Shown: in pieces, positions 22,244 to 34,518 of the stretch
Layout: every line of letters starts with the position of its first letter
Position numbering within the stretch: position 1 is the first letter of the stretch
Source of the DNA: Monocercomonoides exilis
Taxonomy: Eukaryota > Preaxostyla > Oxymonadida > Polymastigidae
Length of the DNA stretch: 64,000 nucleotides
Direction of reading: 5' to 3'
Assembly (NCBI GenBank): GCA_001643675.2
Contig: LSRY02000002.1
Span: 1,839,501-1,903,500 of the forward strand
Program-made: the position numbers and the translations under genes
The notes under the pieces: model-generated
The model's database searches: none
The model's input: the letters and a program-made list of their open reading frames with translations, nothing else
Told to the model about the DNA's origin: nothing

Positions 22244-23055
22244 ATGATATGTGATCATTATCGGTTTATATCAAAATTTACAGAGCTTATGATTGTAAGA
22301 AAAATATTATTTTCATTTCTAATTGCTATTGTTGGAGGATATCAATTGTGGAAGTCCATAAATCATTATATTCATCCAGCAAACATCGAGCTTTTATACC
22401 ATCCAAAGTTTCTATTTTTATTGAGTTAATTATCATTATATATTCTTTAAAAGTACAAAACAACAACATGATATTTACGGCGCATTTGCTCAATATTATT
22501 CATTATTAAATATTATCATTTCAGCTCTCTCATTAACTTCAATCGTTTTTGGTATATTGACATTTATAAAACGATAATTGTAATTTTTTATTAAAAATTT
22601 TTTAAATAGCATGGAAGAACAACGCGTTTCTTGTGTGCATTTGCATCTCTGAAACTCTTTTGTGGATGATCTCTCTCTTTTATCTTAAAGATAATAACTT
22701 TTCTCAGGTTAATTTTTGAACCCTTTTATTATTGTTTTTAATGCTCTTTTAAATTTAGCTCATGACTACTCCTAAAGATTCGTTTATAATGATGATTTTA
22801 TCTCTCATAGCATCTCTCATAGCTATTTCGGTGGCAGTTTCTTCACATCGTCCAATCAAGAGGCACCTGAAGCATCAACATCTCAAACATCGTAAAACTG
22901 TAAGAAGTCATTCACAATCAACAAGTGAAATACGTTTTGAAGAGGATCAACAGGAAAATACGCAGATTCAGGATAAAGAATTTTCAAAAAAGAATAGGAC
23001 TCGTTCAAAAGATCAACTTCACACTTCAAAAGACAAAAAAACAAAAATTATATAG
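22244..23055 (+). CDS. Four-span membrane protein of unknown function, four exons
   Basis: Proposed exons 22244-22407, 22454-22551, 22610-22707 and 22759-23055 join in frame to 218 residues. Seen: four hydrophobic segments, ILFSFLIAIVGGYQLW, YYSLLNIIISALSLTSIVFA, FLVCICISETLLWMISLFYL and SFIMMILSLIASLIAISVAV, followed by a basic and then charged hydrophilic tail of about 75 residues with a HLKHQHLKHRK patch. I do not recognise a family. The splice choice at the first intron (GTTTCT...TAAAAG) is the only one found that keeps the second exon open, and that exon holds the second span. It is convergent with LSm7; the two stops are about 100 bp apart. Confidence 0.6.
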
Positions 23056-23155
23056 AACATAACAGAATATTTATTATTAATAGCAAAAATACTTATTTAT
23101 TGGAATTTTTAAAAAATCATTTTTTTTTTGAAGTGGTGAAATGAAATCATGAAAG

Positions 23156-23643
23156 CTAATTTTCCAACTTTTCTGTGTATGGATTATCAATTTCTTCTGT
23201 GCCTTCAGTTGGATACGAGCATATTATCGATGTCCCACGGCATATGACAAGTCCAAGGTTTCTTGTCGAATCTTTTGGATTTTCTTCGGAAACATCTAAT
23301 CATTGTTTTTGCAAAAAATACATTAAAATTTATTACTCGTAATTATATACCTCTTGTAATCTCGATGCATTCATCAAGCACTAAATTATTGACGGTGTCA
23401 AATCCTTTTAATAATCCTTCAACTATAAGTGACGAAAAACGAAAATAAATGAAATATTGAACTGCTCGTTATCTAACCTTCTCTTCCTCCAGTAAGTTTA
23501 ACATGAATTCTTTTCTGAATTCAATCAATTTATCATTTTTTGAGATTTATCGTAATATGCACAAACATTGAGAATTTTTCATTTTTTAAAAATAAATTCC
23601 ATACATTTAACAAATGAGAAACGTCTTGCGGAGATCCTTGCAT
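23156..23643 (-). CDS. LSM7: LSm7 homologue, four exons
   Basis: LSm7 is a subunit of the LSm1-7 ring (mRNA decapping, cytoplasm) and the LSm2-8 ring (U6 snRNA, nucleus). Exons on the minus strand: 23605-23643, 23478-23514, 23351-23422 and 23156-23295, joining to 95 residues. Seen: DVSHLLNKRIHVKLTGGREVEG, LLKGFDTVNNLVLDECIEI (Sm1 motif), a short acidic loop, then DSTRNLGLVICRGTSIICSYP (Sm2 with the I/V-C-R-G signature) and IDNPY near the end, as in LSm7. The length matches the family (about 95-105). The gene is a good test of splicing because a 95-residue protein is spread over four exons with introns of 90, 55 and 55 bp. Confidence 0.9.
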
Positions 23644-24357
23644 TGGTCACCTCAAATATAACGATGAAAAATTTATTAAAGATCAAATCTTATAATATGT
23701 TTTATTCTCGAAGTAAAAAAAGTTTTTTCAGACTAACTGAATTTAAAAAAGAGAAGTTTTTGTTTTTGTTGGAAAAAATCGTTGTTTATTTCTGGATTTG
23801 AAATAGCAATTATAATTCAAATACAAGAACTGCAAATGAATAACAGATGAATTATTCAACGTTTTTAAAAGAATAAAAAAAAAACGTATGAATTATTGTG
23901 TGTGACTCTCCGGTTCAAAACGTGAGCAGATGACTTTTCTTTTTGATGTTTTAGTAATTGGTGATAAAAAATAGAAATCGAATAATTATTAAGAACAATA
24001 TATAATAAATTCGAACTTCAGATAATATTTTCGAAACAATAAAAAGATTGGAAAATAAAAAAAAATGATATTTGCAATGTTCAAGAACGATGAAAAGAAC
24101 AAATATTATTCTCCATTTCTTTTCTCAACGTTTTCATATGATTTTTCTGTTTTTTAATTTTTTTTCAGAGATCTCTTTCTTCTCAAAAATTCCGTGTTTT
24201 CATCGTTATCAAACAAAGTCAACATCCATTTCACCTGTTGCATTATCCAAAAATATGATCAGTAACCACTCATAATAAAAATTAAATTTTCTGAAGCCTT
24301 TCATTAATTATAGTTTGGAGTCAATTTTCATTTGCAATTTGCTTCTGACTTATTAAA
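23644..24357. other. Divergent intergenic region
   Basis: Separates the LSm7 start (minus) from the armadillo-like gene start (plus). It is AT-rich with several A and T runs (for example 23873-23884). No gene or repeat was recognised. Confidence 0.4.
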
Positions 24358-25883
24358 ATGTGCGATGTAAATACCAGGGCTGCTGTGATTGTTAGAAGTA
24401 CGAAATAAAATTTTTATAACCTGATACTTTTTAAATGCTTTTCATTCGTTTTTGAAAGAGCTTTTAAGTGAAATAACTGCCAGCAATTCAAATGAACACG
24501 CAAGCCTCCTTAGAACCATTCACTCTTCAATCGAGACTTTACCGATACAAACTTTAACATTTTTGTGTAATGATGTGTTTTTTGGTCATTTATTACGAAT
24601 TGGAAAAAGTTCATTATCAAACGCCCAAACCTGTCTTGAATTCCTAAATGTCATAGAGGAACTTGCTTATCGTGGTGCTGTTTCTGTCTCAGTTACGAAC
24701 GTAAATCGATTCGGAAATTTGTCATTCATATCTGGAATTACAACCTTCTTAAAAGAATCTTTTTTGAAAAACAAAAAATTTGTCAAAAACAATTATGATG
24801 TTTTTGAGAGGAGATCAGTTAAAGAACAATTTGCTGCAACATTGGCTTATTCAATGATGATGAAATGTTCATCTCTAAAAGAAAAAACTTTAAATAATAT
24901 TTCCCAAGCTCTTTTACCTTTCCTCAAAAGATGTACAGAAGATTGCACTCGACGTTTCTATTTTGAGAAAATTTGTGTTGCCTTTTCTTGCATTTTTTCG
25001 CAACTTGGTTTGTAAATATTATTATATCCTTTGCATTGACTTGATTTAATGTATATTTATTTTTTTTCAAATTTTAAATGAAGATTCAAACGTGGAATTT
25101 AATAAGAAAGAGCTTGAAGATTTTATGATATCAATTGTTTCAAAGAGTATCTTTGAAAGTTCCATTCCCCTATTTTATGTTTTTCTTGCACTATGTGGAA
25201 TGAAATCATGGAAGAAAAACGAGATTTTGCAACTTCACAATAAGTTTGATATTATGAAAGTGTTCGTTGATTTATTCGATGAAGTGAAAGATACATATTT
25301 TGAATCGAATTGTATTAACGAAAAAACAACAAAAGAGAAAAAATTACAGATTTACAACTTGAATATTGCCAAACAAGAACAACAAAGAAATATTGTTGAA
25401 AATGCTCTTCAAGTTCTTTCGATGTTGGTAAATGAAAAAGAAGAGATTTCTTCTATATTTGTGAGTGATAAAGCGCTTGTTTCCCATGTAATTGACTTGA
25501 CTTCTTCTCCAACTCGAATCTATCGGCAGTTTTCAATATTAACCATTCAGCAAGTTTTTGAAATAGCAGTTGCAAAGGACATTGAAAAATTGATGAAAAT
25601 TGGTGGACTGATGGCTATTTTAAGCAGATTCACTTCAAAAGACGAATGTGATAAAGGAGTTCTTCGAGATGCGTGCGATGCCTTGGGCAGACTCTTTGAG
25701 CGACTGAGAAACATCATTACGGAAGATACTTGTTCGAAACTGTGGGAGCAGTTGCTGTATGAGGGATTTGAGATGTTGGAAGATTATGGATTCTTTGATG
25801 TATTACTTTCTTTTGTCTGCCATCAAGATTGGAATGTTTCAAACAAGACAATAGCTCTTTTTAATGTTCTTAAACTTTTGTAA
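24358..25883 (+). CDS. Armadillo/HEAT-like helical repeat protein, three exons
   Basis: Proposed exons 24358-24397, 24459-25007 and 25084-25883 give 462 residues. The first exon is short (MCDVNTRAAVIVR) and was chosen because it is the only nearby ATG whose GT-AG join continues the frame. Seen: an all-helical, leucine-rich protein without membrane segments; the segments VENALQVLSMLVNEKEEISSIFV, IYRQFSILTIQQVF and GLMAILSRF...LRDACDALGRLF look like armadillo repeats, with the Gly-Leu turn and long third helix. No Ser-rich insertions are present, unlike most neighbours. The family is not identified; such folds serve protein-protein binding. The fold is likely; the function is unknown. Confidence 0.6.
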
Positions 25884-26655
25884 TTTCATTTATTATTTAA
25901 TTTTAAAAAACAAGTTTTCGTTCTTTCTTTTATTTCCTTTAAAAACCAAAAAAAATTTTTTTCCTTTTAATTTTTTAAAAGAGGGATAAACACATTTCAT
26001 CTGAGTTATTTTTTTGACACTTGCATTTTATTTTTTTTTTAAAATTTTGTGCTTTTTCATATTTTTGAGTTGTTTTTTATGTATCTTCGCTTTTAAAGTC
26101 AATATTTGGAATTTTTATGTGCAACATTTAATCCTTAATGTTTGATTAAAAATTTCAGAAAATTGCAAAATGTGTTGATTTCATTCAATTAACAATCATG
26201 AACCAGTATATTATTCTTTATTCTTTACATTAAACATTGGAGATAACGGAAAGAACTCTTTGATTGAAATAATAAACGAGTTATACATATGAAAAACCAA
26301 AAAATACCAACCCAACACAACAATTTTCATTTTTAAGTGATAATCATTTTTTGATTAGTAAATCGTATTTCATTAATTTGAATAATCAAAATATTCATTT
26401 TTCAAGAAGATTTACAAACACTTGCCATATGGTCCAATGATTTAATTTCTTCCTTTTCAACCACAAAAATTTAAAGTCTGAATTATTAACATTTCTCAAC
26501 CCTATGAATTTTGAAAAAAAAAAAACTAAAATTTAATTTCTTTTAAGCAATTCAACAACGTGTTAAATTCAATGGAGAGATAAAAAGAATGATTTCTTTA
26601 TTTATGCTTCAAAGAATAAATACAAGACTTGAAAAATACTTCCAAAAACGCATTT
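25884..26655. other. Convergent intergenic region, no feature recognised
   Basis: Very AT-rich 3' flanks of two convergent genes, with T-runs near 25950 and 26030 and an A-run near 26515. No gene, RNA or repeat structure was found. Confidence 0.5.
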
Positions 26656-27227
26656 TTATATCTTTGAAGGAGTAACTGCTTCAATCATTTCTCGTCGAAT
26701 TTTGTGACGCCCTTCATTCAATGGTTCAGTTGTCAGAAATACAGATACAGCATCTTTTGCAACTTCAAGTCCAATTATTCGCGCTCCCAATGACAAAACA
26801 TTGGCATCATTATGCTAAAATTATTCATATTCGAAAAAAATATTCAAAGCACAAAACATCAAACTTCTCTACAAAGACGAGCAGTTGTTGCATCATGGCA
26901 CAAAGCACATCGAACTCCTTGTATTTTATTTGCTGCAATACTTATGCCGATTCCAGTTCCACAAATAACAATTCCTTTGCATTTGTTTTCAACAACTGCT
27001 TGACCAACCTTGTGTCCGAATATAGGGTAATCAACAGAATCTGTTGAAGATGTCCCAACATCAATTACTTCATATTGGTGAAATCGGTCTTTGATAAAAG
27101 AAATAAGAGCTTGCTTCATTTCATATCCAGCTAACAAACGCGTTCAATAAAAATATAACACATGCTTTATATCAAAATATAAATTCAAACCATGGTCGCT
27201 TCCAATTATCAATTTTTCTGTTGACAT
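26656..27227 (-). CDS. rpiB: Ribose-5-phosphate isomerase B, three exons
   Basis: Interconverts ribose 5-phosphate and ribulose 5-phosphate in the non-oxidative pentose phosphate pathway, cytosol. Minus-strand exons 27191-27227, 26865-27130 and 26656-26814 give 153 residues, the normal RpiB length. Seen: IIGSDHAGYEMKQAL at the start (the SDHAG/GYE phosphate-binding block), VDYPIFGHKVGQAV, VICGTGIGISIAANK (the G-T-G-I-G-x-S-I-A-A-N-K signature with the active-site Thr), [32 protein letters not shown] and the basic tail GRHKIRREMI. The usual catalytic Cys (in GIxICGTG) is present. RpiB is the bacterial-type isomerase, also used by many protists instead of RpiA. Introns start GTTTGA and GTTTGATG. 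No Ser-rich insertion is present. Confidence 0.95.
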
Positions 27228-27415
27228 TAATGAAAATATCAAACTGTTATTGAGAAATAGTAATTAAAATTCCCATATTTTTTTGTTCAGTTTACAAAAG
27301 TAATTTTTCGTAATTTGAAATGAGTATTGCTATTAGCAACAGAATGTTATTCATGGAATCCTTTTATTTTTGAAAAGCAAATCATTTTTGTTGGCTCTTT
27401 TTTGAATTTCTTTTT

Positions 27416-29526
27416 TCACTCAACCTTCATCTCGGAAATTGCTTTATCTTTCTCCTTTTCGTCATCATCATAAAATACAGAGACATCTTGACTCATTTTC
27501 CATACTTGAATTGTATTATCAGCATCTACAGATGCCATCATCCATTCGGTTTCTTTCTTTCTCTTTCTGTCTTCTCTTTCTTCATCATCAATGCTTCTCA
27601 TTTCTCTTAAGTCTTCTTTCTCTTTTTCTTCTTCTTCTTCTCTCTTCTTTCGCTCCAAATCTGACTCAACCCATTCACAATTCCCACTTTTGCTCCATGC
27701 AATATCTGTAACTTCTGAAGTATGTCCTCTATGCTCGAAAAATACCTGAAATAAATTACATGTTTTTTAAAAGGAAAAATTTAAAATAAAATAAAATAAA
27801 ATAAAATAAAATAAAAAGCAAATAAACCTCTGGAGGAGCATCGTTCATATCTTCTGAAAAAACGATTTCCTCTCCGATGAGTCGAAGATCCCACAGAACG
27901 ACACGGCCATCAAGTCCACAGGATGCAAATACTGTTGTCGATGCACTTTGCAAACTTGAAGAAGAAGATTGACATGCAGATGACGATGAAGTGGATGAAG
28001 ATGGCGTGTTGATCACTTAAAAATAAAATAAAATTAAACAAAAGATGAAACAAAAAAATAATCTGAATGAAAAAAGCAATGAAAATTCCAATGATAAGCA
28101 AACTTGAATCAAGTTTTGGCCCCTTCACATCCTTGTCAAAAGGAGCCCATGCAACCTGATTGACTCTTTCAGAATGCTGAACAAATGTGTGAAGAGACTT
28201 TTTCGGATTGCGTATGTCCCACAACAACACAGTTCCTCTTTCTCCTCCAGTGAGCATCAAATGCCCAACTCCTGGTGTTGGATTAAAAGATATGCAGATC
28301 ATTCCTTCGCGCTCTCCAACGTTTCTAATTTCATTTGTTGCTCCTGTTGTCGCAGGCACAACGATCGCAATAGGTTGGCTCCAGCACTTCACAACGGCTT
28401 CTCCACCAACTCTGTTGTCAAACAACAAAGCAGATCCATCATCGCACGCACACCCAAACAAATACTGCGTTTCGCTGTGCCATTCACAACTGTTTATTGG
28501 AGAAGGAGCACGGAATGTTGTTGTAGGCTGAATTGACGAAGTTTCGGTTGATCCCAACGAGAAAATAGAAGACATTGAAGTGACTGGGCCTTCAGCAACG
28601 TTCCACATACATGCTTTCCCATCTACAGATGCTGCAATAACTTGCCCTTTATTGTGCACATTCCAATCAAGACCATAACCTTCTTTTTCCAAGCCTTTCA
28701 GCTTTAATCCAAATCTTGGAGCATCTCTATCATTTGTGAAAGATTGGTACACTTTGCTCATATCCGCAACTACTACATCACCTGTTGAAATATATGATGC
28801 AACGAACTTTGGATTTTGAGGCATATATCGTGCGCGATTAACATCTCCATCAAAAAAGATGTATCTAGTGGGTTGAATTCGACTTTTTTCTTGAGGTGGA
28901 TTTTCTTTTTGTTCCTTCCCCGGAAAAGAAAAGAAAAGAAAGAAAGACAAAAGAAAGAAAAAAGAAAAGAAAATTGAAAGAATAAGAAAGAATAAGCGAA
29001 ATTTAAAAATAAAAAATCAACAACAAAACAAAAACAAAAAATAGTTATCTAACTGTCATTTGTTGCGATTTTTTATCAATTTCTTCCGACATATTACTCC
29101 CTTTCGCAATTGATGTTGTTGCGATGTATGTATAATCTAATTCTGGAAGATCATCTTTAGTTTCACCACTTGATGAAGATGATGTCAAATTTGAAGAATC
29201 CATTTGTTCATCATTCTTTTTGACTGCAGATGCCTCTTCATCTTTTGCAACTTGTGTTCCCAATAATAATTGGTACTTCAAATAATTTTTAGTGTTTCTT
29301 TATAATAATAGATCATTATATGTTGTTTAATATATAAAACGTTTGCATTTAATCATTTGATCAATAAATCAGCAAAACAAAAAAATACAAACACAACTCC
29401 AGGGAAAAATTGAACTGTCTGAGAAGGCCAAATGACTCTCTTCGAAATAATAACATCATATAATACAGGCACATGCATCAACCAATTTTCTCTTTCTTCC
29501 TCAGCTGTCAATTCCTCTTCTTCCAT
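27416..29526 (-). CDS. RBBP4/MSI1-like WD40 histone-binding protein, five exons
   Basis: RBBP4/MSI1 proteins are seven-bladed WD40 histone chaperone subunits of CAF-1, HDAC, NURF and PRC2 complexes in the nucleus. Minus-strand exons 29398-29526, 29054-29275, 28104-28914, 27828-28015 and 27416-27745 give 559 residues. Seen: EERENWLMHVPVLYDVIISKRVIWPSQTVQF at the N-terminus, the family's N-terminal helix that holds histone H4; YQLLLGTQ; VNRARYMPQNPKFVASYISTGDV; GYGLDWN; a WD blade ending LLWDIRNPKKSLHTFVQHSERVNQVAW; then GHTSEVTDIAWSKSG and NTIQVWKM in the last blade. A Ser-rich loop (near 27930-28000) and an acidic/basic loop (near 27540-27665) enlarge two blades. The usual length is about 425. 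The exon 2 start is the least certain junction. Confidence 0.82.
27783..27817. repeat. TAAAA pentanucleotide microsatellite inside an intron
   Basis: Seven or so perfect AAAAT-type units lie within the last intron (27746-27827) of the RBBP4-like gene; on the coding strand this reads as a TTTTA pyrimidine-rich tract upstream of the acceptor. A similar tract lies at 35690-35717 downstream of the WDR44-like gene. Confidence 0.85.
28919..29000. repeat. Polypurine AAAAG/GAAA tract in an intron
   Basis: Purine-only sequence of AAAAG, AAAG and GAAA units fills most of the 139-bp intron 28915-29053 of the RBBP4-like gene. On the gene's strand it is a long pyrimidine tract immediately upstream of the acceptor. 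Confidence 0.7.
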
Positions 29527-29706
29527 TTTTTAATTCAATCGAAATAATTTTGTAATGGGGTTTGTGTTTATTTGTCGAAAATGAAGAAAACTTTGTTGTT
29601 AATAGAACAATTAAGCTTAACATTCGTGTTAAAGAAAAGAATAATTTAATAATGTTTATCACATATAATTTTGATCTTAAAATTTTGTTCATTCGCTTTT
29701 GAAGGT
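29527..29706. promoter_or_regulatory. Bidirectional promoter region (180 bp)
   Basis: Only 180 bp separate the RBBP4-like ATG (minus, 29526) from the RhoGAP ATG (plus, 29707), so both promoters must lie here. The region is AT-rich; no known element was recognised. Confidence 0.45.
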
Positions 29707-32700
29707 ATGCAGAAAAATTCGGACCCCGAAAAAGAAAGTAGTCTTTCAAATTCCAATGAAACTAAGCAAAACGCATCTGATATTGATCCACTTCAGATAA
29801 CATACGACACAATGCTGGATCAAAGTAAACGGAAAACTTTTCCAAACATACATCCTTTTAATCCTCTCTATATTGGTGGCATTGATTACGATGGAAGGAG
29901 GATTATTGTGATTAATGCGCATAGCATAAATTCACAAGCCTTAACAACTGATTTGCTTCAATATTTTGTGAACAAAATGCATAAAGTGGTTTGTAAAAGC
30001 AAAATGATCATAAATTAAAGCAAATGCGTCACTCATGGAAACATTTATGATATTTTTTTAAATTCAGGTACAATCTCCATTTGTTGTCGTTGTGACGTGC
30101 TTTTTTGAGAGAGCAAATTTCGAACTTCCGTCTACAACCATTCTCTCTATGTATAAAAAGCTTCCCAGAGCTGTGTGTTGTTTTCAATTTTGACTTTGCG
30201 ATTTTATTATAATAACTTTTCATCGAGCAGTACAAGAAGAATCTGAAGCAAATGTTCATTTTAGGAGCGTCCCGCTCTTTAAAAGCTTTGTTTTTTTTTA
30301 TGAAGCCATTTGTCTCAGAAAAGTTTTGGATAAAAGTTCATTACCTTGATGAAATCTCTGACCTTGATGCTTTTATGGATCCACTTCAAGTGCAACTTCC
30401 TGCATGCTTATTTAGAACTTCCAAGCCAAAAGATGAAATCCCAACTTCTTATACACGATTCAAAATCCCACAGCTTATTCATCAAGAAACGTCTGGTGTT
30501 GCACCTATTGATGCAGTGCCATATTATTTATTGAATTTGATGGCTTTTATGGTTCAATCAAATAGTATGCCACAGTATTTTATTTGAACAAAATTTGAAG
30601 AAAATTTTTGTTTCACAATTCTTTCCCTCAACGAAAAATCTTATACAAGTGCTGTCTTCCCCTGAAGTCTTCTGTTCTCCTCAGCCCCAATCCATTTCAC
30701 AAGCATTATTGGCAAGGATGGTTGAAGCATTGACAATAGGCTTGCCTTTCATTACTGAAGCAATTTTTCATATTGAATTCTTTTCTGATCGATTGCTTTT
30801 CTTTTCGTGCTCTGTTTTTATTATTATTTGCAATTTATTGTGAAATAAAACAAATCATAATATTCATTTTCCTGCTGTCACTGTTGAATCATCACAGATC
30901 CGCTGCGGAAGCTTCCATCTGATCTTTCTCCCCCTGCGATTGTTGCTTTGTTCACATTCTTTCTAACTCACCTGGTCTTTTCTCAAACAGCTTCCTCAGC
31001 CTCATCTTCAGCCACAGCCAGTTCTTCTTCTTCTTCTTCGAGCTCTTCTTCTTCACAAGGCTTAACACTCTTCGCTTCTCTTTGGAATACCAGTGCAAAT
31101 GTGATTGTTCCTTTGCTGCCCACAAATGTAGCTATGCAGCTGCTGAATCTTTTCTGGCTGAGAGGAATAAGATCAGCACAACTGCACAAGTTGGAGAACA
31201 TTCTGAATGAAGAAGAAAATGTTGCTTCTGAAAAACAGGAGAAAACGGAGCCAGCCAATAAAACTGATCAAAACAGTGAAATAGCTGCAGTTGTTGAAGA
31301 AGAGAAGCCCAAAGAACAAGAAGACAAACAAGAAATGAGCAAAATAGGAGAAACAAAGCAGCTTTATGTGAAGCTTCAGGAAGAGGAAAAAACAAGTGCA
31401 GAAAGCTCAACTTCTGCTGAGTTCAACTTGTCTGTTCTGTCAGCCATTCAGCTTCTGCCGTCGTATCTGCTGGGCACACTGCAAATGGTGATTGTTTTGC
31501 TTCACAAATTGGCTACTGCAAAATCATCAGCTTCTTCTTCTTCTGCTTCAGCTTCTTCTTCCTCCTCAACTACAGAAGCATCTGCTCAGCCAACAGCATC
31601 CAAATGTGCTGAAGAAGAGATCCACACATCAGAACACAGCAAAGCCACTGAATCCAACGGAGGGTGTGCAGAAGTGTCTGGAAAGACGCTGACTCTTCTG
31701 AGTGATGTTTATTCGCGTCTGCTGTTTCCTTCTTGCTCTTCTCTGCTTTCTGCAATTGAGAAGCGAGTGAAAGAAGACGAGACAGCAGAAAAGAAAAGAG
31801 CCAAAAAGGAAGAGGAAGAAGAGAAAGCTGCACTCAAAGCAAAGGCAAAGGAGCTTCAGAAGAAGAAGAAGAAGAAAGAAGAGGAAGAATCCAAAGAAGA
31901 GAAAGAAGATGCTTCTCTTCCGCCGATTTTGGGAAGAGGAAGAACAGCCAGTTCATCTGCCTCTTCTTCTTCTTCTTCTCTTTCCTCTTCGTCCTCTTCA
32001 TCAACCTCAGCTTCATCCAGCCAGCAGAAGACACAGCCAAAAGTGAAGTATTCTTCATTCTATGACTCTGTTCACCCAACTTCTGCCTCATTTCTGAATC
32101 AAACAGAAACTAATGCCCAGCCAAAGTTAGCAGAATTGTTCAGCCAAAAAGCGATCTTATCAGAAGAGGTGGTGCATGAGACACTGGCAATAGCTTTGTC
32201 TCATATCATAACACAGTGGGAGAATCTGAGGCATATTGCGTCTGTGTCAACTGGAACGGTTTGCTTTATTTTTTATTCGGAAAATAATAATGGTAATAAT
32301 TATAACATTTTATTGTTAATTGTAATGAAATCAATTTGATTGAATATATATATAAATGTTTATATTTCCCTCTATTTTCCCATGCAAATGCACATCTCAA
32401 CCAGAGTGGAGTGTTTCCATCGCCTATTGAGCTCAGCACACTCCCCTTGGCTCTTGAGCATCTGCGCACATTGTACAGATTGAGAAGGCCTCTGCAATCT
32501 CTTCCCCTTTCAATTCCATTCGTTCCTATTTCGCCTTCGTCTCCTTTTGCTTCTGTTGTGTCTACAATATCCTCTCCTGCGTCGAAGGACGAGCCTTATA
32601 GTTTGTGTTGAAATATTTGGTTTTTTTTAATATAGAAGCTGTTTTATTGCTTTTTCTTTTCTTTAATTTAAAATCACTTTCAAAACAAATATCTTTTGTA

Positions 32701-34518
32701 TCAACATTTTTTATGATCACTTTTAATTTCTATTACAAATCATCTTCTATCTATCTATCTATCTATCTCCTAGAAATCACTAAACCTGTTCCTGTGTCTC
32801 CATCATTTGCATCTGTCGTAGCGAGTGCCTCAGGCTCTGCACTTGCAGCATCACCAAAATCTCCTCTGAATCCCTCCAACCTCATCCGCACCAGCTCATC
32901 CAGTGCGCTTTCTTCACTCAGCTTCACTTCGCCCACATCTCCTTCTTCTCCTTCTTCTTCTGTCTCTTCGTCTGTTTCTTCGCCTGGCTCTGCAGTATCG
33001 CCATTGGGACATTGTGCTCATTCTTCTCTGCAGACAAGCTATTTGACTCGATTGAGTGAAGAGAATGCATCGTGCAAGGCATCTCTGCCTTATCCTATTC
33101 TCTATACAGACACTTTGAATATAGACACAACTGATGATGCTGATGATACTGTTACTGCTTCATCATTATCATTATCATCTTCATCATCATCATCATCTTC
33201 TTCTTCTTCTGTTTCTTCTGCACATGCACAGCAGGCAGATGATGAAGAGGTGCAAAGGATTGTTGATGGATGGACTCAGATATTTGCAGAGCGGAAGGAG
33301 GAGCAGAGGAAGAAGAAAGAGCAGCTATTGAAGGAGTCTTCAGCGAATGCTAATACTAATGCTAATGCTAATACAGACACTAATGCAGTTGTTGAGCAAG
33401 TGCACAAAATAGATGAGAAAGACAAAGGAAAGATGGAAGAAATGGTTGTTATGGAGAGTGTGACAGAGGATGTGAAGAACTCTGAAGAGAAAGAGGAGGA
33501 AAAGAAGAACGAAAATGAGGAAGAGAAAGAAGAGAAGAAAGAGAAAGATGAAAAGGAAAGTGTTAAAAGAGAAGAACATTTGATGGTGGAAGAAAAAGCG
33601 AGAAAAGAGAAGGAAGAAGAAGAAGAAGAAGAAGAGAGAAAGAGAAAAGAAGAGGAGGAGGAGAAGCAGAAAAAGATTGAAGAAGAAGAAAGAAAGAGAA
33701 AGGAGGAAGAGGAAAGATTGAACGAAGAAAAGAGAAAGAAAGAGGAAGAAGAGGAAGAGAAGAAGAAGAAAGAGGAGGAAGAAAGAAGAAAGAGAGAGGA
33801 AGAGGAACGAATTAGAAGAGAAGCCGAAGAGAAGGAAAAAGAGGAAGAAGAGAGGAAGAAGAGAGAGGAAGAAGAAAGAATTAGGAAGGAAGAGGAAGAA
33901 CGAATTAAAAGAGAAGAAGAGGAAAGAATCAAAAAGGAAGAGGAAGTAAAGGCAAGGAAAGAAAAGGAAGAAGAAGAAGAAAGATTAAAGCGAGAAGAAG
34001 AGGAAAAGATTAAGAGAGAAGAAGAAGAAAGAAAAAAGAAAGAAGAAGAAGAAGAATTGAAGAAAAAGGAAGAAGAGGAAAGATTGAAGAGGGAAGAGGA
34101 AGAGAAGAGGAAGAAAGGAGAAGAGGAGGAGGAAGGGAGAAAGAGAAAAGAGGAGGAAGAAGAACGAAAGAAGAAGGAAGAAGAAGAAGAAGAGAAAGAG
34201 AAAGAGAAGGCAGCTGAAGAAGCGATTGCAAAAGAAGAGGCAGAGGATAAGCAAGAAAACAAAGAAGAAAATAAAGAAGAGAATAAAGAAGAGAATAAAG
34301 AAGCGGAGGAAGTTAAAGAAGATGTTAAAAAAGACGATGAAGAGAAAAAAGATGATGCGAATGAGAAAGAAGAGAAAAAGGAGAAAGAAGATGTGAAGGA
34401 AGGAGAGGAAGAGGAAAAGAGCGAGAAAGAGAATGAAGAGCCAGAGAAAGGGCACGAAGAAGAAGGGAAAAACAAAAAGAAGAAAAGAAGAGGAAAAAAG
34501 CAGAAGCAAAACAAATAG
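29707..34518 (+). CDS. CRAL-TRIO/BCH plus RhoGAP protein with long charged helix
   Basis: Predicted GTPase-activating protein for Rho-type GTPases, at membranes, resembling the Cdc42GAP/ARHGAP1 layout. Exons 29707-29988, 30068-30172, 30231 to about 30551-30564, about 30601/30650 to 30739, 30898-32258, 32405-32600 and 32774-34518; about 1380 residues. Seen: a CRAL-TRIO/BCH fold with RRIIVINAHSIN, SPFVVVVTCFFERANFE, YKKNLKQMFILGASRSLKALFFFMKPFVSEKFWIKVHYLDEISDLDAFM; then APIDAVPYYLLNLMAFM and PAIVALFTFFLTHL, which look like a divergent RhoGAP domain broken by Ser-rich and acidic insertions. The C-terminal 400 residues are almost pure Glu/Lys/Arg (33480-34510), probably a single alpha helix. The catalytic arginine finger could not be placed because the junctions around 30551-30650 are ambiguous. 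The join at 30739/30740 would need a GC donor. Confidence 0.62.
32743..32770. repeat. CTAT tetranucleotide microsatellite next to a splice acceptor
   Basis: About six ATCT units lie directly upstream of the CTAG acceptor at 32773 in the RhoGAP gene, making the pyrimidine tract of that intron length-variable. Confidence 0.85.

Noticed and set aside
23900-23935. GGTTC-like stretch considered as a tRNA T-loop
   Set aside because: No acceptor, D or anticodon stem could be paired around it; no tRNA was found in the window.
24072-24275. Short plus-strand open frame
   Set aside because: AT-rich, no similarity, lies between two divergent genes; consistent with chance.
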